Notes: generated from the letters alone by a model not told the origin. Counted from the stretch's first letter, positions 50,972-60,229 are shown. The stretch: 64,000 nt of DNA from HGM04593 sp045636125 (GCA_045636125.1 JAZTWX010000026.1:62001-126000), one strand, 5' to 3'. Program-made: numbers and translations.

Positions 50972-51772
50972 ATGATAGATGCCAAGATAATAATAGTAGA
51001 TGACAACAAGGCAGTACTGCAAGCACTGCACGCCGTTTTGAGCAAGGAGATAAAAGTGGTGGTTGCCATTGCCAACCCCAACCTGCTCCCTGCGCTTGTG
51101 GCAAAGGAAGATATAGATGCCGTGCTATTAGATATGAACTTCGGCAGCGGAAAACTCAACGGCAGCGATGGGCTCTTCTGGCTCAAACGCATTAAAAAGG
51201 AGAGCACATTGAGCAACCCGCCATCGGTGGTGCTCATAACCGCATTTGGCGAGATAGAGCTCGCGGTGCAGGCCCTCAAGGAGGGTGCCGACGATTTTGT
51301 TCAGAAACCGTGGGACAACAGGCGGCTTGTGGAGATAATGAGCGATGCCATAGCCAAACGCCGACAAGCGATGAACCCCGCAAGCAACACCAACGAAGAG
51401 CGGTACATTGCAGGGCCACTCATACATTCACTTGTGCAACGTAATGCCACCACATACGCAAAGCCCGTGCCTGTAATAAGCGAGGGTGCAATGAACGAGC
51501 TTATGGCAATAGCTGCCGAGGGCGATATAAGCCTGTTGGAGGATACCATAGAACGTACCATTCTATGGTGCGACAACGACACTTGGGAGGCCCTTGACAT
51601 TACAAGAGGCAAACCACACACCCCGCACACAATAACAATAGAGGAGACCGAGAAGAGGCTTATCCGCTCCACACTCAAAGCCACGGGGCACAACCTTGTA
51701 ATGACAGCGCAAATGCTTGGAATAAGCCGGCAAACCCTCTACAACAAGATGAAACGCTATGAACTCTATTAA
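50972..51772 (+). CDS. Response regulator with receiver and Fis-type HTH, lacking the sigma-54 AAA+ core
   Basis: 266 aa from the ATG at 50972. An N-terminal receiver (~1-120) has acidic 'VDDN' (D10, D11), phospho-acceptor D54 in 'VLLDMNFG' and the conserved Lys in 'VQKPW'. The C-terminus (~225-266) is a Fis-type helix-turn-helix ('TAQMLGISRQTLYNKMKRY'). In NtrC-class regulators these flank a ~240-aa AAA+ domain; here only its tail-like segment ('LLEDTIERTIL') remains and no Walker A or GAFTGA is present. It should therefore bind DNA and act without sigma-54. It is divergent from the efflux operon, with operator-like repeats between, and is followed by its kinase. Confidence 0.88.
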   Translation: MIDAKIIIVDDNKAVLQALHAVLSKEIKVVVAIANPNLLPALVAKEDIDAVLLDMNFGSGKLNGSDGLFWLKRIKKESTLSNPPSVVLITAFGEIELAVQALKEGADDFVQKPWDNRRLVEIMSDAIAKRRQAMNPASNTNEERYIAGPLIHSLVQRNATTYAKPVPVISEGAMNELMAIAAEGDISLLEDTIERTILWCDNDTWEALDITRGKPHTPHTITIEETEKRLIRSTLKATGHNLVMTAQMLGISRQTLYNKMKRYELY

Positions 51773-52724
51773 CAAGCACTATACAAAAATGTGGGTAGCC
51801 GCCATTCTGCTGTTGCTTGCCGGCAGTGGAGCGGCAACAGGCTTTTACATAAACAACAGCGACTACCGCCTCTCCATAATTGCATATATTACCATTGCCA
51901 CCGCCCTGCTGCTCATCGTAAAACTAATACGTCATCCCATAAAAATAGCGCACCGCTTTGCGGATTGCATATCGGCCAAAGAGCATAGCACCTATTTTAT
52001 TGGAAATAACGACCTGCTGTTAGGGGCATTGAGCGATAAAATGAACGATACCCTGCAAAAGAGCAGCCGCGAACGCGAAGCGCTGGGGAGAACACTTGCC
52101 TACAACGAGCGTATAATGCGGGTGATGTCGCACGAACTGCGTAACTCGCTCGCACCAATAATATCACTATCGGCCCACAACGGCACCCTGGAGGAAAACA
52201 TAGCCGAAAATATGCAGATAATCCACAGCCAGGCAGTGGCTGTAAACGATTTTGTAAATGCATTTCACCGCCTTTCCAATATACCTGCGCCCAAAATCGC
52301 TGATGTAAACGCAAGCGCACTGTTCAAAAGACTCGCTCACCTGTTACGCGACGAAAAGGGGAAGTGCAGCCTGCAATTCACGGCACCGCAAGAACTTGTG
52401 ATAAAGGCCGATGCAAACCAGCTTATATTGGTACTTGTGAACCTGTTGCGCAACAGTTTCCACGTGCTCGATGGACAGCAGAATGGCAAAATAGAGATGC
52501 TCGCATCGTCGTCGGAGGGAAAGGTTTACATTACCGTCAGGGACAACGGCCCCGGAATAGCCGATGAGCACATTGAGCATATATTCGAGCCCTTCTACTC
52601 CACCAAGAACAGTGGCACAGGCATAGGGCTACCGCTTTCGCGACAAATAATGTTCCTGCACGGTGGAGATTTGAAAGTTCTCTCAACCCGCGCAGGAAAC
52701 ACAATCTTTATTCTGCAATTTTAG
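51759..52724 (+). CDS. Sensor histidine kinase
   Basis: 321 aa. Two adjacent N-terminal membrane helices (~11-30 and ~39-57) with almost no periplasmic loop suggest sensing within the membrane or cytoplasm. The dimerisation/phospho-acceptor motif is 'VMSHELRNSLAP' (H125). The HATPase_c domain (~200-321) has the N box 'LVLVNLLRNSF', 'DNGPGIADEHI' and 'STKNSGTGIGLPLS'. It overlaps the response regulator by 14 nt, so they are translationally coupled. The pair most likely controls the divergent ABC efflux operon. It converges on the RND pump gene with a 6-nt gap. Confidence 0.92.
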   Translation: MNSINKHYTKMWVAAILLLLAGSGAATGFYINNSDYRLSIIAYITIATALLLIVKLIRHPIKIAHRFADCISAKEHSTYFIGNNDLLLGALSDKMNDTLQKSSREREALGRTLAYNERIMRVMSHELRNSLAPIISLSAHNGTLEENIAENMQIIHSQAVAVNDFVNAFHRLSNIPAPKIADVNASALFKRLAHLLRDEKGKCSLQFTAPQELVIKADANQLILVLVNLLRNSFHVLDGQQNGKIEMLASSSEGKVYITVRDNGPGIADEHIEHIFEPFYSTKNSGTGIGLPLSRQIMFLHGGDLKVLSTRAGNTIFILQF

Positions 52725-52730
52725 AAGAGA

Positions 52731-55700
52731 CTACGCCCACCCGCGGCGCACCACCCAGCGGTATACGATGGGGATTACATACACGTTCAGCAGAGTCGAC
52801 GAGAGCAGGCCGCCAAGAACCACAATGGCCATAGGGCTCTGAATTTCGTTACCGCTCTTGCTGCCCGCAACAATCATTGGGATGAGCGCAAGCGCCGATG
52901 TGAACGCTGTCATGAGAATGGGAGTAAGCCTGTCGCCCGAGCCTTCGGCAATTGCATCGTCAAGAGCAACACCTTCGGCACGCAAATGACGGTAGCGCGA
53001 GACAAGCAGAATACCATTGCGCGTAGCAATTCCAAAAAGTGTTATAAGGCCTATTATCGCAGGAATACTCATCACTCCCGAAGAGAGATACGTAGCCACC
53101 ACGCCGCCAATGAGCGCAAGGGGCAGGTTCACAAGCACCACAAGCGACAGCGCAGCGCTTTTGAATTCACCGTAGAGCAGCACAAACACCACAAGAACGG
53201 CAACAGCGGTTGTGAGCCACAATGTGCGTGAGGCCGATGCTGCACTCTCGAATTGCCCGCCGAACTCCAGGCGGTAACCCTCGTCGAGAGGGAGCTCCTT
53301 GCCCAAATAACGTTCTATGCGCGCCACGGTGCCCGCAATGTCGCCACCGGTAATATTGGCCGACACAACAACCTTGCGCTGCACGTTTTCACGGCTTATG
53401 CTGCCCGGGCCACCCACCGACACAATTTCGGCAACCTCGGAGAGGGGCACCTTGCCCGCGGGAGCATCAATGAGCGCGTCGCGCACCCCGTCGATGCTTT
53501 CGGTGTAATTCCTGTTGAGGCGTATTATGAGGTCGAACGAGCGTTCCTGTTCGTAAACCGCACCCACCTTTTTGCCGGGGAAAGCAGCCTCTACGAAGGC
53601 ATTGAACTGCTCCATTGTAATGCCATAATGGGCCAGACGCTCGCGGCGTGCCCTTATCTGCAACTGCGGCGTTTCAACCTGCTGCTCCACATTCACATCA
53701 ACCACTTCGGGGAAGGCTGCAAGCAACGATTTTATTTTTGTTCCCGTGCGGAAAAGACGGCCGAGGTCGGGGCCGAAGATTTTTATTGCAAGGTCGGCCT
53801 GTGTTCCCGACACCATATGGTCGATGCGGTGCTCCAACGGCTGCCCGACCGATGTTACCACACCGGGGATTGTAGCCAGGCGCGCACGCACGTCGTTCAA
53901 AAACGCTGTCTTGTTGCGCTCGCCAAGTTCAAAGTTCACATCAATTTCGGCACCGTTCGATGTCTGCGAGTGCTCGTCGAGCTCACCGCGGCCGGTGCGG
54001 CGCGCTGTGCTTGTAACTTCGGGAATCTGCAACAATTCATTCTCTATTATAGAGCCTATGCGGTTCGACTCCTCGAGCGACACGCCGGGGCGCGACACTG
54101 CTGCAATGGTGAGCGCCTTTTCATTGAATTCGGGCAAGAAACTGCGGCCCATTGCCACAAAAAGCAGCAGGCAGACAGCAAACAGCACACCCAGAGAAAC
54201 AATTATTGCTTTTGCGTGCCCCATAGCCCACGCAAGCGAGCCCGAATAGTGGGGCAACAGCCATTTGTCAACCCAATTCTTCTTTTCGGTACGGGAGAGG
54301 TAACCCTCGCCCGACAGCATTAGCTTGCACAGAAGCGGAGTAACGGTCATTGCCACAACAAGCGACATTACAAGCGCCACAAGATAGGCCACGCCAAGAG
54401 GTTTTAACATACGTCCCTCGAGACCGCTCAAGAAGAAGAGCGGCATAAAGGTTACCATAATTATGAGCGTGGCGTGTATTATTGATGCACGTATTTCCGA
54501 CGACGCCTCGAACACCACGGTAAAGGCCGAACGGCGTGTTCCCGCAGGCTGCAACCTGTTCTCGCGCAAGCGTTTGTATACATTTTCAACATCAATTATC
54601 GCATCGTCCACCAGCGAACCTATCGCAATGCACATTCCGCCCAATGTCATTGTGTTTATGTCCATATTGAGCAGATAGAGCACAATCATTGTGCCCAACA
54701 GCGACAAGGGAATTGCAAGCACCGAAATCACAGTGGTGCGCATACTGGTGAGGAAAAGGAAGAGCACAAGGACAACACACAAAGCACCCTCGACAAGCGA
54801 CTGCCCCACGTTGTTCACCGACGCCTGTATATAGTCGGCCTGACGGAAGATTTTTGTATCGAGGCGCACATCGGCGGGGAGAGATTTTGCAATTGCAGCA
54901 ACGTTACGCTCCACATTTTCGGTTACGCTCAACGTGTTTATGCCCGGCTGTTTTGAAATTGAAAGAATAACGGCAGGAGCACCATTCTGCGAAGCGTAAC
55001 CCTGACGCACGGCTGGTGCAATAACAACTTCGGCCACATCGGCAATGCGCACGGGAGCATCGGCGTTCATCTTCACAAGCGTGTTCCCAAGCTCCTCTAC
55101 ATTGTTGCTGCGCCCCATACCGCGCAGGTTATATTCGTTGCCATGGTCGCGCAACACACCTGCGCCCACATTCACGCTCATAGATGCGGCTGCAGCTTCG
55201 AGTTCTTCCATTGTAACGCCGTAGAACTGCATTTTCACAGCATCGGCAAGCACCTGATACTGTTTGTAATCGCCACCTATGATGGTTACCTGCGACACGC
55301 CGCCCGTTGCAAGGATTGCGGGCTTTACCACCCACTCGGCAAGGGTGCGGAGTTCCATCATCGAGGTGCTGTCGGCCTGCATACCGATGAACATTATTTC
55401 GCCCATCACGCTCGACTGCGGCGCAAGCACGGGCACAATGCCGTCGGGCAATTGACCCGAAAGAAGGCTCATCTTTTCGCTTATTATCTGGCGGGCCTTG
55501 TAAATATCCATTCCCCAATCAAATTCCACCCACACAAAAGAGAAACCCTGCGACGAAGAAGAGCGCACACGGCGCACATTTGTGGCACCGTTCACGGCTG
55601 TCTCTATGGGAAAGGTTACGAGGCGTTCAATCTCCTCGGGCGCCATTTCGGCAGCATCGGTGAGAATAACCACGGTGGGCATTGTGAGATCGGGGAAAAC

Positions 55701-55811
55701 ATCAACCTCAATGTTACGTGCCGAATATACACCGCCTATAATCACAAGCACCACACCAAGCAGCACAAGCAGCTTGTTATTCAGCGAAAATTGTATTATC
55801 CTGTTAAGCAT
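52731..55811 (-). CDS. HME-type RND efflux pump (CusA/CzcA family)
   Basis: 1026 aa inner-membrane proton-driven pump. Twelve membrane helices frame two large periplasmic regions. Motifs: 'NIEVDVFPDLTMPTVVI' near the start, proton-relay acidic residues in TM4 ('IGSLVDDAIIDVEN') and a 'TGRGELDEH' loop. Length and motifs fit heavy-metal (HME) RND proteins such as CusA/CzcA. The adaptor encoded 12 nt upstream is His-rich, which supports a metal substrate (Cu, Ag, Zn or Co undetermined). No outer-membrane factor gene is adjacent; the TolC-like protein at 49314 is the nearest. Confidence 0.92.
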   Translation of the reverse strand: MLNRIIQFSLNNKLLVLLGVVLVIIGGVYSARNIEVDVFPDLTMPTVVILTDAAEMAPEEIERLVTFPIETAVNGATNVRRVRSSSSQGFSFVWVEFDWGMDIYKARQIISEKMSLLSGQLPDGIVPVLAPQSSVMGEIMFIGMQADSTSMMELRTLAEWVVKPAILATGGVSQVTIIGGDYKQYQVLADAVKMQFYGVTMEELEAAAASMSVNVGAGVLRDHGNEYNLRGMGRSNNVEELGNTLVKMNADAPVRIADVAEVVIAPAVRQGYASQNGAPAVILSISKQPGINTLSVTENVERNVAAIAKSLPADVRLDTKIFRQADYIQASVNNVGQSLVEGALCVVLVLFLFLTSMRTTVISVLAIPLSLLGTMIVLYLLNMDINTMTLGGMCIAIGSLVDDAIIDVENVYKRLRENRLQPAGTRRSAFTVVFEASSEIRASIIHATLIIMVTFMPLFFLSGLEGRMLKPLGVAYLVALVMSLVVAMTVTPLLCKLMLSGEGYLSRTEKKNWVDKWLLPHYSGSLAWAMGHAKAIIVSLGVLFAVCLLLFVAMGRSFLPEFNEKALTIAAVSRPGVSLEESNRIGSIIENELLQIPEVTSTARRTGRGELDEHSQTSNGAEIDVNFELGERNKTAFLNDVRARLATIPGVVTSVGQPLEHRIDHMVSGTQADLAIKIFGPDLGRLFRTGTKIKSLLAAFPEVVDVNVEQQVETPQLQIRARRERLAHYGITMEQFNAFVEAAFPGKKVGAVYEQERSFDLIIRLNRNYTESIDGVRDALIDAPAGKVPLSEVAEIVSVGGPGSISRENVQRKVVVSANITGGDIAGTVARIERYLGKELPLDEGYRLEFGGQFESAASASRTLWLTTAVAVLVVFVLLYGEFKSAALSLVVLVNLPLALIGGVVATYLSSGVMSIPAIIGLITLFGIATRNGILLVSRYRHLRAEGVALDDAIAEGSGDRLTPILMTAFTSALALIPMIVAGSKSGNEIQSPMAIVVLGGLLSSTLLNVYVIPIVYRWVVRRGWA

Positions 55812-55823
55812 AAGCGGTAGTTT

Positions 55824-57365
55824 TTAATGAACGTGACCGGCGTGGGGGTCGAGCGCTGCGGCTCCCTGCGAGAGTTTGAGCGAAACGCCACCTTTTGTTA
55901 CGACACGCTCACCGGGGTGCACTCCTTTGAGAATTTGAACATTCACACCGTCGGTGGCACCCGGCTCAACCTCGCGTTTTTCGAACGACACGGGAGTGTG
56001 CTGCACAAACACAAAGTAGTTGCCCATCTCCTCCACAAGAGCTGTGCGGGGCAACACCACATTTGAGGCAGCAGCCGTGCCCGATGCAATGTGCAACGTA
56101 ACTATGCTGCCGGGAAAAAGACCGGGTACATTGTTGGCAGTAACCGTGACGGGAAGCATCGCGCAATTGTTCACAGCCGTTCCAACGGCTGTAACGCACG
56201 CACCCGCTTCGGCCATTGTATACACCTTGCCGCAGCTTGTTTCAATATTTACCGACACAATATTGCCAAGCACCTTTGCGTGACGCACAGGGACATCGGC
56301 CACAATATTTACAGCACCCGCACGCTGTACAACGGCAAGCGGCGTACCAGCCTGCACATAATCGCCGTTGCCCACGAGCAGCGACGAAAGAGCGCCCTCG
56401 TAAGGAGCTTTAAGCACACTACCCTTGCCTTGCGAGTAAGTTTGCTGCATACTATGGAATTTTGCCTCGGCACGGGTGAGGGCGGCCTGCGCCTCCTCAT
56501 ACTCGCGCTGCGACACTATCATATTCTTGTAAAGTTCGCTCTTGCGGGCGAAATTGCTTTTTGCCACAAGATAATCGCTCTCGGCTTCGGCATACTTTAC
56601 TGCAGCGTCGTTGTCGGTCACATTGCTGCCGTCGAGCACAAAAAGCGCCTCGCCTGCGGCAACAGCCTTACCCTCGACAATATTCCCTGCAAACTGCACA
56701 CGCCCTGCGGTTGTTGCAACCACGGTTGTGAAATTGTCGGGGGTGGGAGCAACGCGGGCAGCCACCTTCACTGCACCGTTGAACGAGCTTTTTTCGGCAA
56801 CAGCTGTTGCAAAATCAATTTTCCAACTCTGCTCCTTTGAGAAAGAGACGGTGTTTTCGGGGTGCTCGCCAGCATCGTGGGAATGTGCCTCGTGGGCGTG
56901 AGTATCCTCGTGAGAGTCATGTGATTCGCGAGAGTGACCGTGAGCGTGCGAGTCGTGGCCGTGCTCCTCACCGCTTATGTGAACATGCACCGGGTAGTCG
57001 CGGCCGTCGATAGTAAACAGCAAATTGCCCACAGCCGCCTCGTGTGGCTCAAGCGTAAATTCATACACTCCCTTGTGGGCGGGCTCCACCATAAAGGATT
57101 CATTGTTACAGCCCGAGACAAGCGACACTTTAACAGCGCCGCCGTCGTATGGCTTGAACGCGGGGAGAGAGGTTACATAAGCAACCACCGAGGCTTTGTG
57201 CCCCGCCATAAGCTCGTCGTACTGCACAAAAAGTTCAACAGAGTCGCTGTACTTTGTTGCATTGAGCACCGGGTGCTCGTGTTCGTGAACATTGTGCCCG
57301 TGGTCGTGCCCTGCACAGGCTGCAAGGAGCACAACAAACGCCGAAAGGAGTATCTTTTTCATCAT
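55824..57365 (-). CDS. His-rich RND periplasmic adaptor lipoprotein (CusB/CzcB type)
   Basis: 513 aa from the ATG at 57365. A lipobox 'VLLAAC' (Cys ~17) anchors it in the inner membrane. Right after it comes 'GHDHGHNVHEHEHP', a His-rich metal-binding stretch. A second, longer His/Asp/Glu/Ser tract (~residues 133-170, 'HAHEAHSHDAGEH') connects an N-terminal domain (~35-130) to the membrane-fusion core. The core has a coiled-coil hairpin ('SQREYEEAQAALTRAEAKF'), lipoyl halves and 'GVHPGERVVTKGG'. The metal-binding stretches fit zinc/cobalt/cadmium or copper handling. The frame continues upstream to 57851, but that part overlaps the sugar-kinase gene and is not real. Confidence 0.92.
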   Translation of the reverse strand: MMKKILLSAFVVLLAACAGHDHGHNVHEHEHPVLNATKYSDSVELFVQYDELMAGHKASVVAYVTSLPAFKPYDGGAVKVSLVSGCNNESFMVEPAHKGVYEFTLEPHEAAVGNLLFTIDGRDYPVHVHISGEEHGHDSHAHGHSRESHDSHEDTHAHEAHSHDAGEHPENTVSFSKEQSWKIDFATAVAEKSSFNGAVKVAARVAPTPDNFTTVVATTAGRVQFAGNIVEGKAVAAGEALFVLDGSNVTDNDAAVKYAEAESDYLVAKSNFARKSELYKNMIVSQREYEEAQAALTRAEAKFHSMQQTYSQGKGSVLKAPYEGALSSLLVGNGDYVQAGTPLAVVQRAGAVNIVADVPVRHAKVLGNIVSVNIETSCGKVYTMAEAGACVTAVGTAVNNCAMLPVTVTANNVPGLFPGSIVTLHIASGTAAASNVVLPRTALVEEMGNYFVFVQHTPVSFEKREVEPGATDGVNVQILKGVHPGERVVTKGGVSLKLSQGAAALDPHAGHVH

Positions 57366-57394
57366 ATATTTTACCGGTGATATATTTTTGCTTG

Positions 57395-57402
57395 CAAAAA
57401 TA
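57395..57402 (-). promoter_or_regulatory. -7 element of the RND pump operon
   Basis: Minus-strand TATTTTTG, about 30 nt upstream of the adaptor ATG. The transcript would start near 57388. No TTG at the standard distance. Confidence 0.5.
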
Positions 57403-57447
57403 CGAATTATTCCCTGCAAATAGGTTGCAAAAAGAGTCTTTGCGCCA

Positions 57448-58380
57448 TTAAAGTTCCTTCTGCACAAAGCCGGCCGCCCACTCCTTGTCGACATAATTGT
57501 CGAGCAAAGTGCAGGCACGCGCGCTGAACGAGAGACCGCAGTGCACAATTGTATCCCACACGGGGCGCTCCAAAGAGGGCACCGCAGCGCTGCATATTCC
57601 GCGACGCCACAGCCCGTAGACCACGCCGGCGTTGAAATTGTCACCCGCACCCACGGTGCTGCGCACCTCGACCTGCGGCACTGCATACTGCGCCGTGAAC
57701 GAAGGGGTGAAGAGCGTAACCGGGCCGCCACCACTGGTGAATATAAAGTTCTTGCAGTGGGGCGCAATGTGTGAGCGGTAAATTTCGGTTCCGTCGGTGC
57801 AGTCGAAAAGATAGCGGAAATCGTCGGCCGAGCCGCGCACAATGGTCGCAAGCTCCATATTTTCTATAATGGAGGGCAACAGGCTGTCGCGCTCGTGAAT
57901 GTGGTTGCGACGGAAATTTATATCGTAATAGAGCGTTGCACCACTCTCCTTTGCTTTTTGCAAAAAAGGCTTCACCTTGCTGCGCAACACGGGGTTGAGC
58001 ACAAAATAGGAGCCGAAGAGCAGAATGTCGCCCTGCCCCAGCTGCGGAAATTCCACCGCCAAGCGGTTGGCAGGGTAATCCTTGTAAAAGAGATAATCGG
58101 CGTCGCCCTGTTCGTTCAAAAAAGCTAGCGACAAGGGCGATTTTCCATCGTCGAAACAGCATACGGCCGATGTATCCACCCCGCTATCGCGCAGATGTTC
58201 CACTATGAGGTTACCCACACGGTCGTTACCCACCTCGCTCACAAAAGCCGCAGGCACACCTGCACGACCCAGTGACACAATGCTGTTATAGACCGAGCCG
58301 CCGGGCACTGCACCCACCGGGCTGTTGTTCTTGAAGAGAATGTCGAACACCGTTTCGCCTATTCCCACTACTTTTCCCAT
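57448..58380 (-). CDS. PfkB-family carbohydrate kinase (fructokinase-like)
   Basis: 310 aa with the ribokinase fold. The N-terminal Gly-rich signature is 'AVPGGSVYNSIVSLGRAGVP' and the C-terminal catalytic anion-hole motif is 'STVGAGDNFNAGVVYGL' (Asp base). The substrate-binding part resembles fructokinases and other hexose kinases of this family, but the specific sugar is not determinable. It is cytoplasmic. It lies 6 nt downstream of the LOG-family gene, so the two are co-transcribed. Confidence 0.9.
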   Translation of the reverse strand: MGKVVGIGETVFDILFKNNSPVGAVPGGSVYNSIVSLGRAGVPAAFVSEVGNDRVGNLIVEHLRDSGVDTSAVCCFDDGKSPLSLAFLNEQGDADYLFYKDYPANRLAVEFPQLGQGDILLFGSYFVLNPVLRSKVKPFLQKAKESGATLYYDINFRRNHIHERDSLLPSIIENMELATIVRGSADDFRYLFDCTDGTEIYRSHIAPHCKNFIFTSGGGPVTLFTPSFTAQYAVPQVEVRSTVGAGDNFNAGVVYGLWRRGICSAAVPSLERPVWDTIVHCGLSFSARACTLLDNYVDKEWAAGFVQKEL

Positions 58381-58386
58381 AAATCC

Positions 58387-58935
58387 TTATGCTTCGGTTA
58401 TTATTCTTTCAAGTTCATCGATGCTGCCGGCCACTTCTATATAATTGTTCAGCCCGCCGCGCACAAAAGCTTCGGCCGACATCTTCTGCAGCAGTGCAAG
58501 CAGGCCGTCCCAAAAACCGCTCGCATTGTAAAGCACCACCTTTTTATGGTGGAAACCTATTGTGGCAGCAGCCATTGTGTGGAAAATCTCGTCAAGCGTG
58601 CCCACCCCACCGGGGAGTGCCACAAGAACATCGCTGCGCTGCACCATAATATCCTTGCGCTCGCTCAAATCCTTCACACGCACCCTCTCATCGAGCAGGG
58701 AGCTCACGCGGTTACGCTCTTCGAGCACAAAAGGCACAACACCCACCACTCTCGCTCCGGCCTCCTTTGCAGCTGCGGCAACAGCCTCCATAAGACCGGC
58801 ACGCGCACCGCCGTACACAAGTTCGGCACCCAAGCGGCCAAGCAAAGCACCCACCTCACGCGCCTCCTGCGGGTAGCGAGGCTCAATATCTTCTGACGCG
58901 GCACAAAAAACGGCCACACTCTTTCTCTTTTCCAT
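58387..58935 (-). CDS. LOG-family protein (TIGR00730, Rossmann fold)
   Basis: 182 aa. Contains the nucleotide-binding/catalytic 'LPGGVGTLDEIFHTM' (PGGxGTxxE) and 'VYGGARAGLMEAVA' motifs of LOG/lysine-decarboxylase-like proteins. Members hydrolyse nucleoside 5'-monophosphates, including cytokinin riboside monophosphates, releasing a free base. In a gut bacterium the natural substrate is likely AMP or a modified nucleotide. It is the first gene of a two-gene operon with the sugar kinase. Confidence 0.92.
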   Translation of the reverse strand: MEKRKSVAVFCAASEDIEPRYPQEAREVGALLGRLGAELVYGGARAGLMEAVAAAAKEAGARVVGVVPFVLEERNRVSSLLDERVRVKDLSERKDIMVQRSDVLVALPGGVGTLDEIFHTMAAATIGFHHKKVVLYNASGFWDGLLALLQKMSAEAFVRGGLNNYIEVAGSIDELERIITEA

Positions 58936-59058
58936 ATTCGGGGATATAATGTTTATGGTTGCTAATTTAATCTATTTTAAGCAGAGGCGCACGCAGTTTT
59001 CTGCTTTTTTCACACCCACCCGCTGCAAATGATGCTATTTTGCACTATATTCGCACCT

Positions 59059-59658
59059 GTGAAAAAAGTTTTTGCCCTCATAGCCCTGCTTGCATTGCAG
59101 CTGCCCGCCGCAGCACAAAGCAACGTTCCCGTCACCGCCGACGGGAAATACCTTGTGGGCGTTAGCAAGCACAAGGGCGAAAAGATACCGCACATTGTAC
59201 TGCCCGACTGTTACATCTTTGCACCGCTGAAATTCAAGAACCAACGCGAGCGCAATATTTACGGGCGACTGGTAAGGGACGTGAAGAAGACTCTGCCGCT
59301 GGCCATTGAGATACGCGACATTATACACGACACCGAGCGGCACCTTTCGACGCTCACAACCGAGAAGGAGCGCAAGAAATACCTCGACCACAAAGAGAAG
59401 AAGTTGAAAGAGATATACACCCCCAAGATGAAAAAGCTCACTTTCAGGCAGGGAAAACTGCTTATAAAGCTCATAGACCGCGAGTGCGACCAGAGCGCCT
59501 ACAAGCTCATAAAGTTGTTTATGGGCAGTTTCAAGGCGGTATTTTACCAATCGTTCGCGTCGCTCTTCGGCGCAAGCCTTAAAAAGACCTACGACGCAAC
59601 GGGCGAAGATTTTATGATTGAGAGAGTCGTTATCCTTGTATCGAGCGGGCAACTTTGA
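59059..59658 (+). CDS. DUF4294 exported protein
   Basis: 199 aa from a GTG at 59059, giving the signal peptide 'MKKVFALIALLALQLPAAAQ'. ATGs at 59029 and 59032 would add ~10 residues ahead of this otherwise ideal signal peptide and would precede the TATTTTG-like promoter element at 59036-59042, so I prefer the GTG. The mature part matches DUF4294: 'LPDCYIFAPLKFKNQRER', a long Lys/Glu-rich coiled coil ('KERKKYLDHKEKKLKEIY') and 'LIKLIDRECDQSAYKLIKLF'. Bacteroidetes-specific; function unknown. Confidence 0.85.
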   Translation: MKKVFALIALLALQLPAAAQSNVPVTADGKYLVGVSKHKGEKIPHIVLPDCYIFAPLKFKNQRERNIYGRLVRDVKKTLPLAIEIRDIIHDTERHLSTLTTEKERKKYLDHKEKKLKEIYTPKMKKLTFRQGKLLIKLIDRECDQSAYKLIKLFMGSFKAVFYQSFASLFGASLKKTYDATGEDFMIERVVILVSSGQL

Positions 59659-59670
59659 GAGCGCCGCATA

Positions 59671-59703
59671 AAAAAAGGCGGGTTCAAGAAAAACCTTAAA
59701 CCC
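59671..59703 (-). terminator. Likely terminator of the TrmH gene
   Basis: On the minus strand GGGTTTAAG... pairs with ...CTTGAACCC (one mismatch, 59680-59688 with 59695-59703), then GCC and TTTTTTT. It begins inside the TrmH stop region. Confidence 0.5.
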
Positions 59704-60229
59704 AGCCCAGTTTCTTTGCAAATTCCCAAATTATCATCCCTGCCGTAACCGACACGTTGAGCGAGTGCTTTGTTCCGAATTGCGGAATTTCAATTGCACC
59801 GTCGCTCGCGTCGACAACCTGCTGCTGCACACCCTTGACCTCGTTGCCCATAATAACGGCGTAACGCTTGCCCGGCTGTGTCGCAAAATCCTGCAGAGGG
59901 ATACTACCGTTGCACTGTTCAATGGAAAAGACATCGTAACCCTGCTCCTTGAGCGAGGCTACCGCCTCCATTGTGTCGGCAAAATATTGCCACTCCACAA
60001 CATCTTCGGCGCCGAGGGCCGTTTTGTGAATTTCGGCACTCGGGGGAGTGGCCGTGATGCCACAAAGCAGCACACGTTCAACGCGGAAAGCGTCGCTCGT
60101 GCGGAAAACCGAGCCCACATTATGCAGGCTGCGAACATTGTCGAGCACCACTACAAGGGGGAGCTTGCGGGCAACGAGAAACTCCTCGCGCCCCATACGC
60201 CCCATCTCTGTTACAAGCTTTTTCTTCAC
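59696..60229 (-). CDS. TrmH/SpoU-family RNA 2'-O-methyltransferase
   Basis: 177 aa SPOUT-fold enzyme, without an N-terminal substrate-binding domain. The three family motifs are present: 'VLDNVRSLHNVGSVFRTSDA' (motif 1), 'RYAVIMGNEVKGV' (motif 2) and 'IPQFGTKHSLNVSVTAGMI' (motif 3). It methylates a ribose in tRNA or rRNA using SAM; which one cannot be told. It follows the CoA-transferase by 11 nt and is the last gene of the operon from 62520. Confidence 0.9.
   Translation of the reverse strand: MKKKLVTEMGRMGREEFLVARKLPLVVVLDNVRSLHNVGSVFRTSDAFRVERVLLCGITATPPSAEIHKTALGAEDVVEWQYFADTMEAVASLKEQGYDVFSIEQCNGSIPLQDFATQPGKRYAVIMGNEVKGVQQQVVDASDGAIEIPQFGTKHSLNVSVTAGMIIWEFAKKLGWV

Noticed and set aside
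57366..57851. N-terminal extension of the CusB/CzcB-like adaptor frame
   Set aside because: It overlaps the PfkB kinase gene on the same strand in another frame, and the lipoprotein signal peptide begins at 57365.
59029..59058. Longer start for the DUF4294 protein (ATG at 59029)
   Set aside because: It puts ten extra residues in front of an ideal signal peptide and precedes the likely transcript start.
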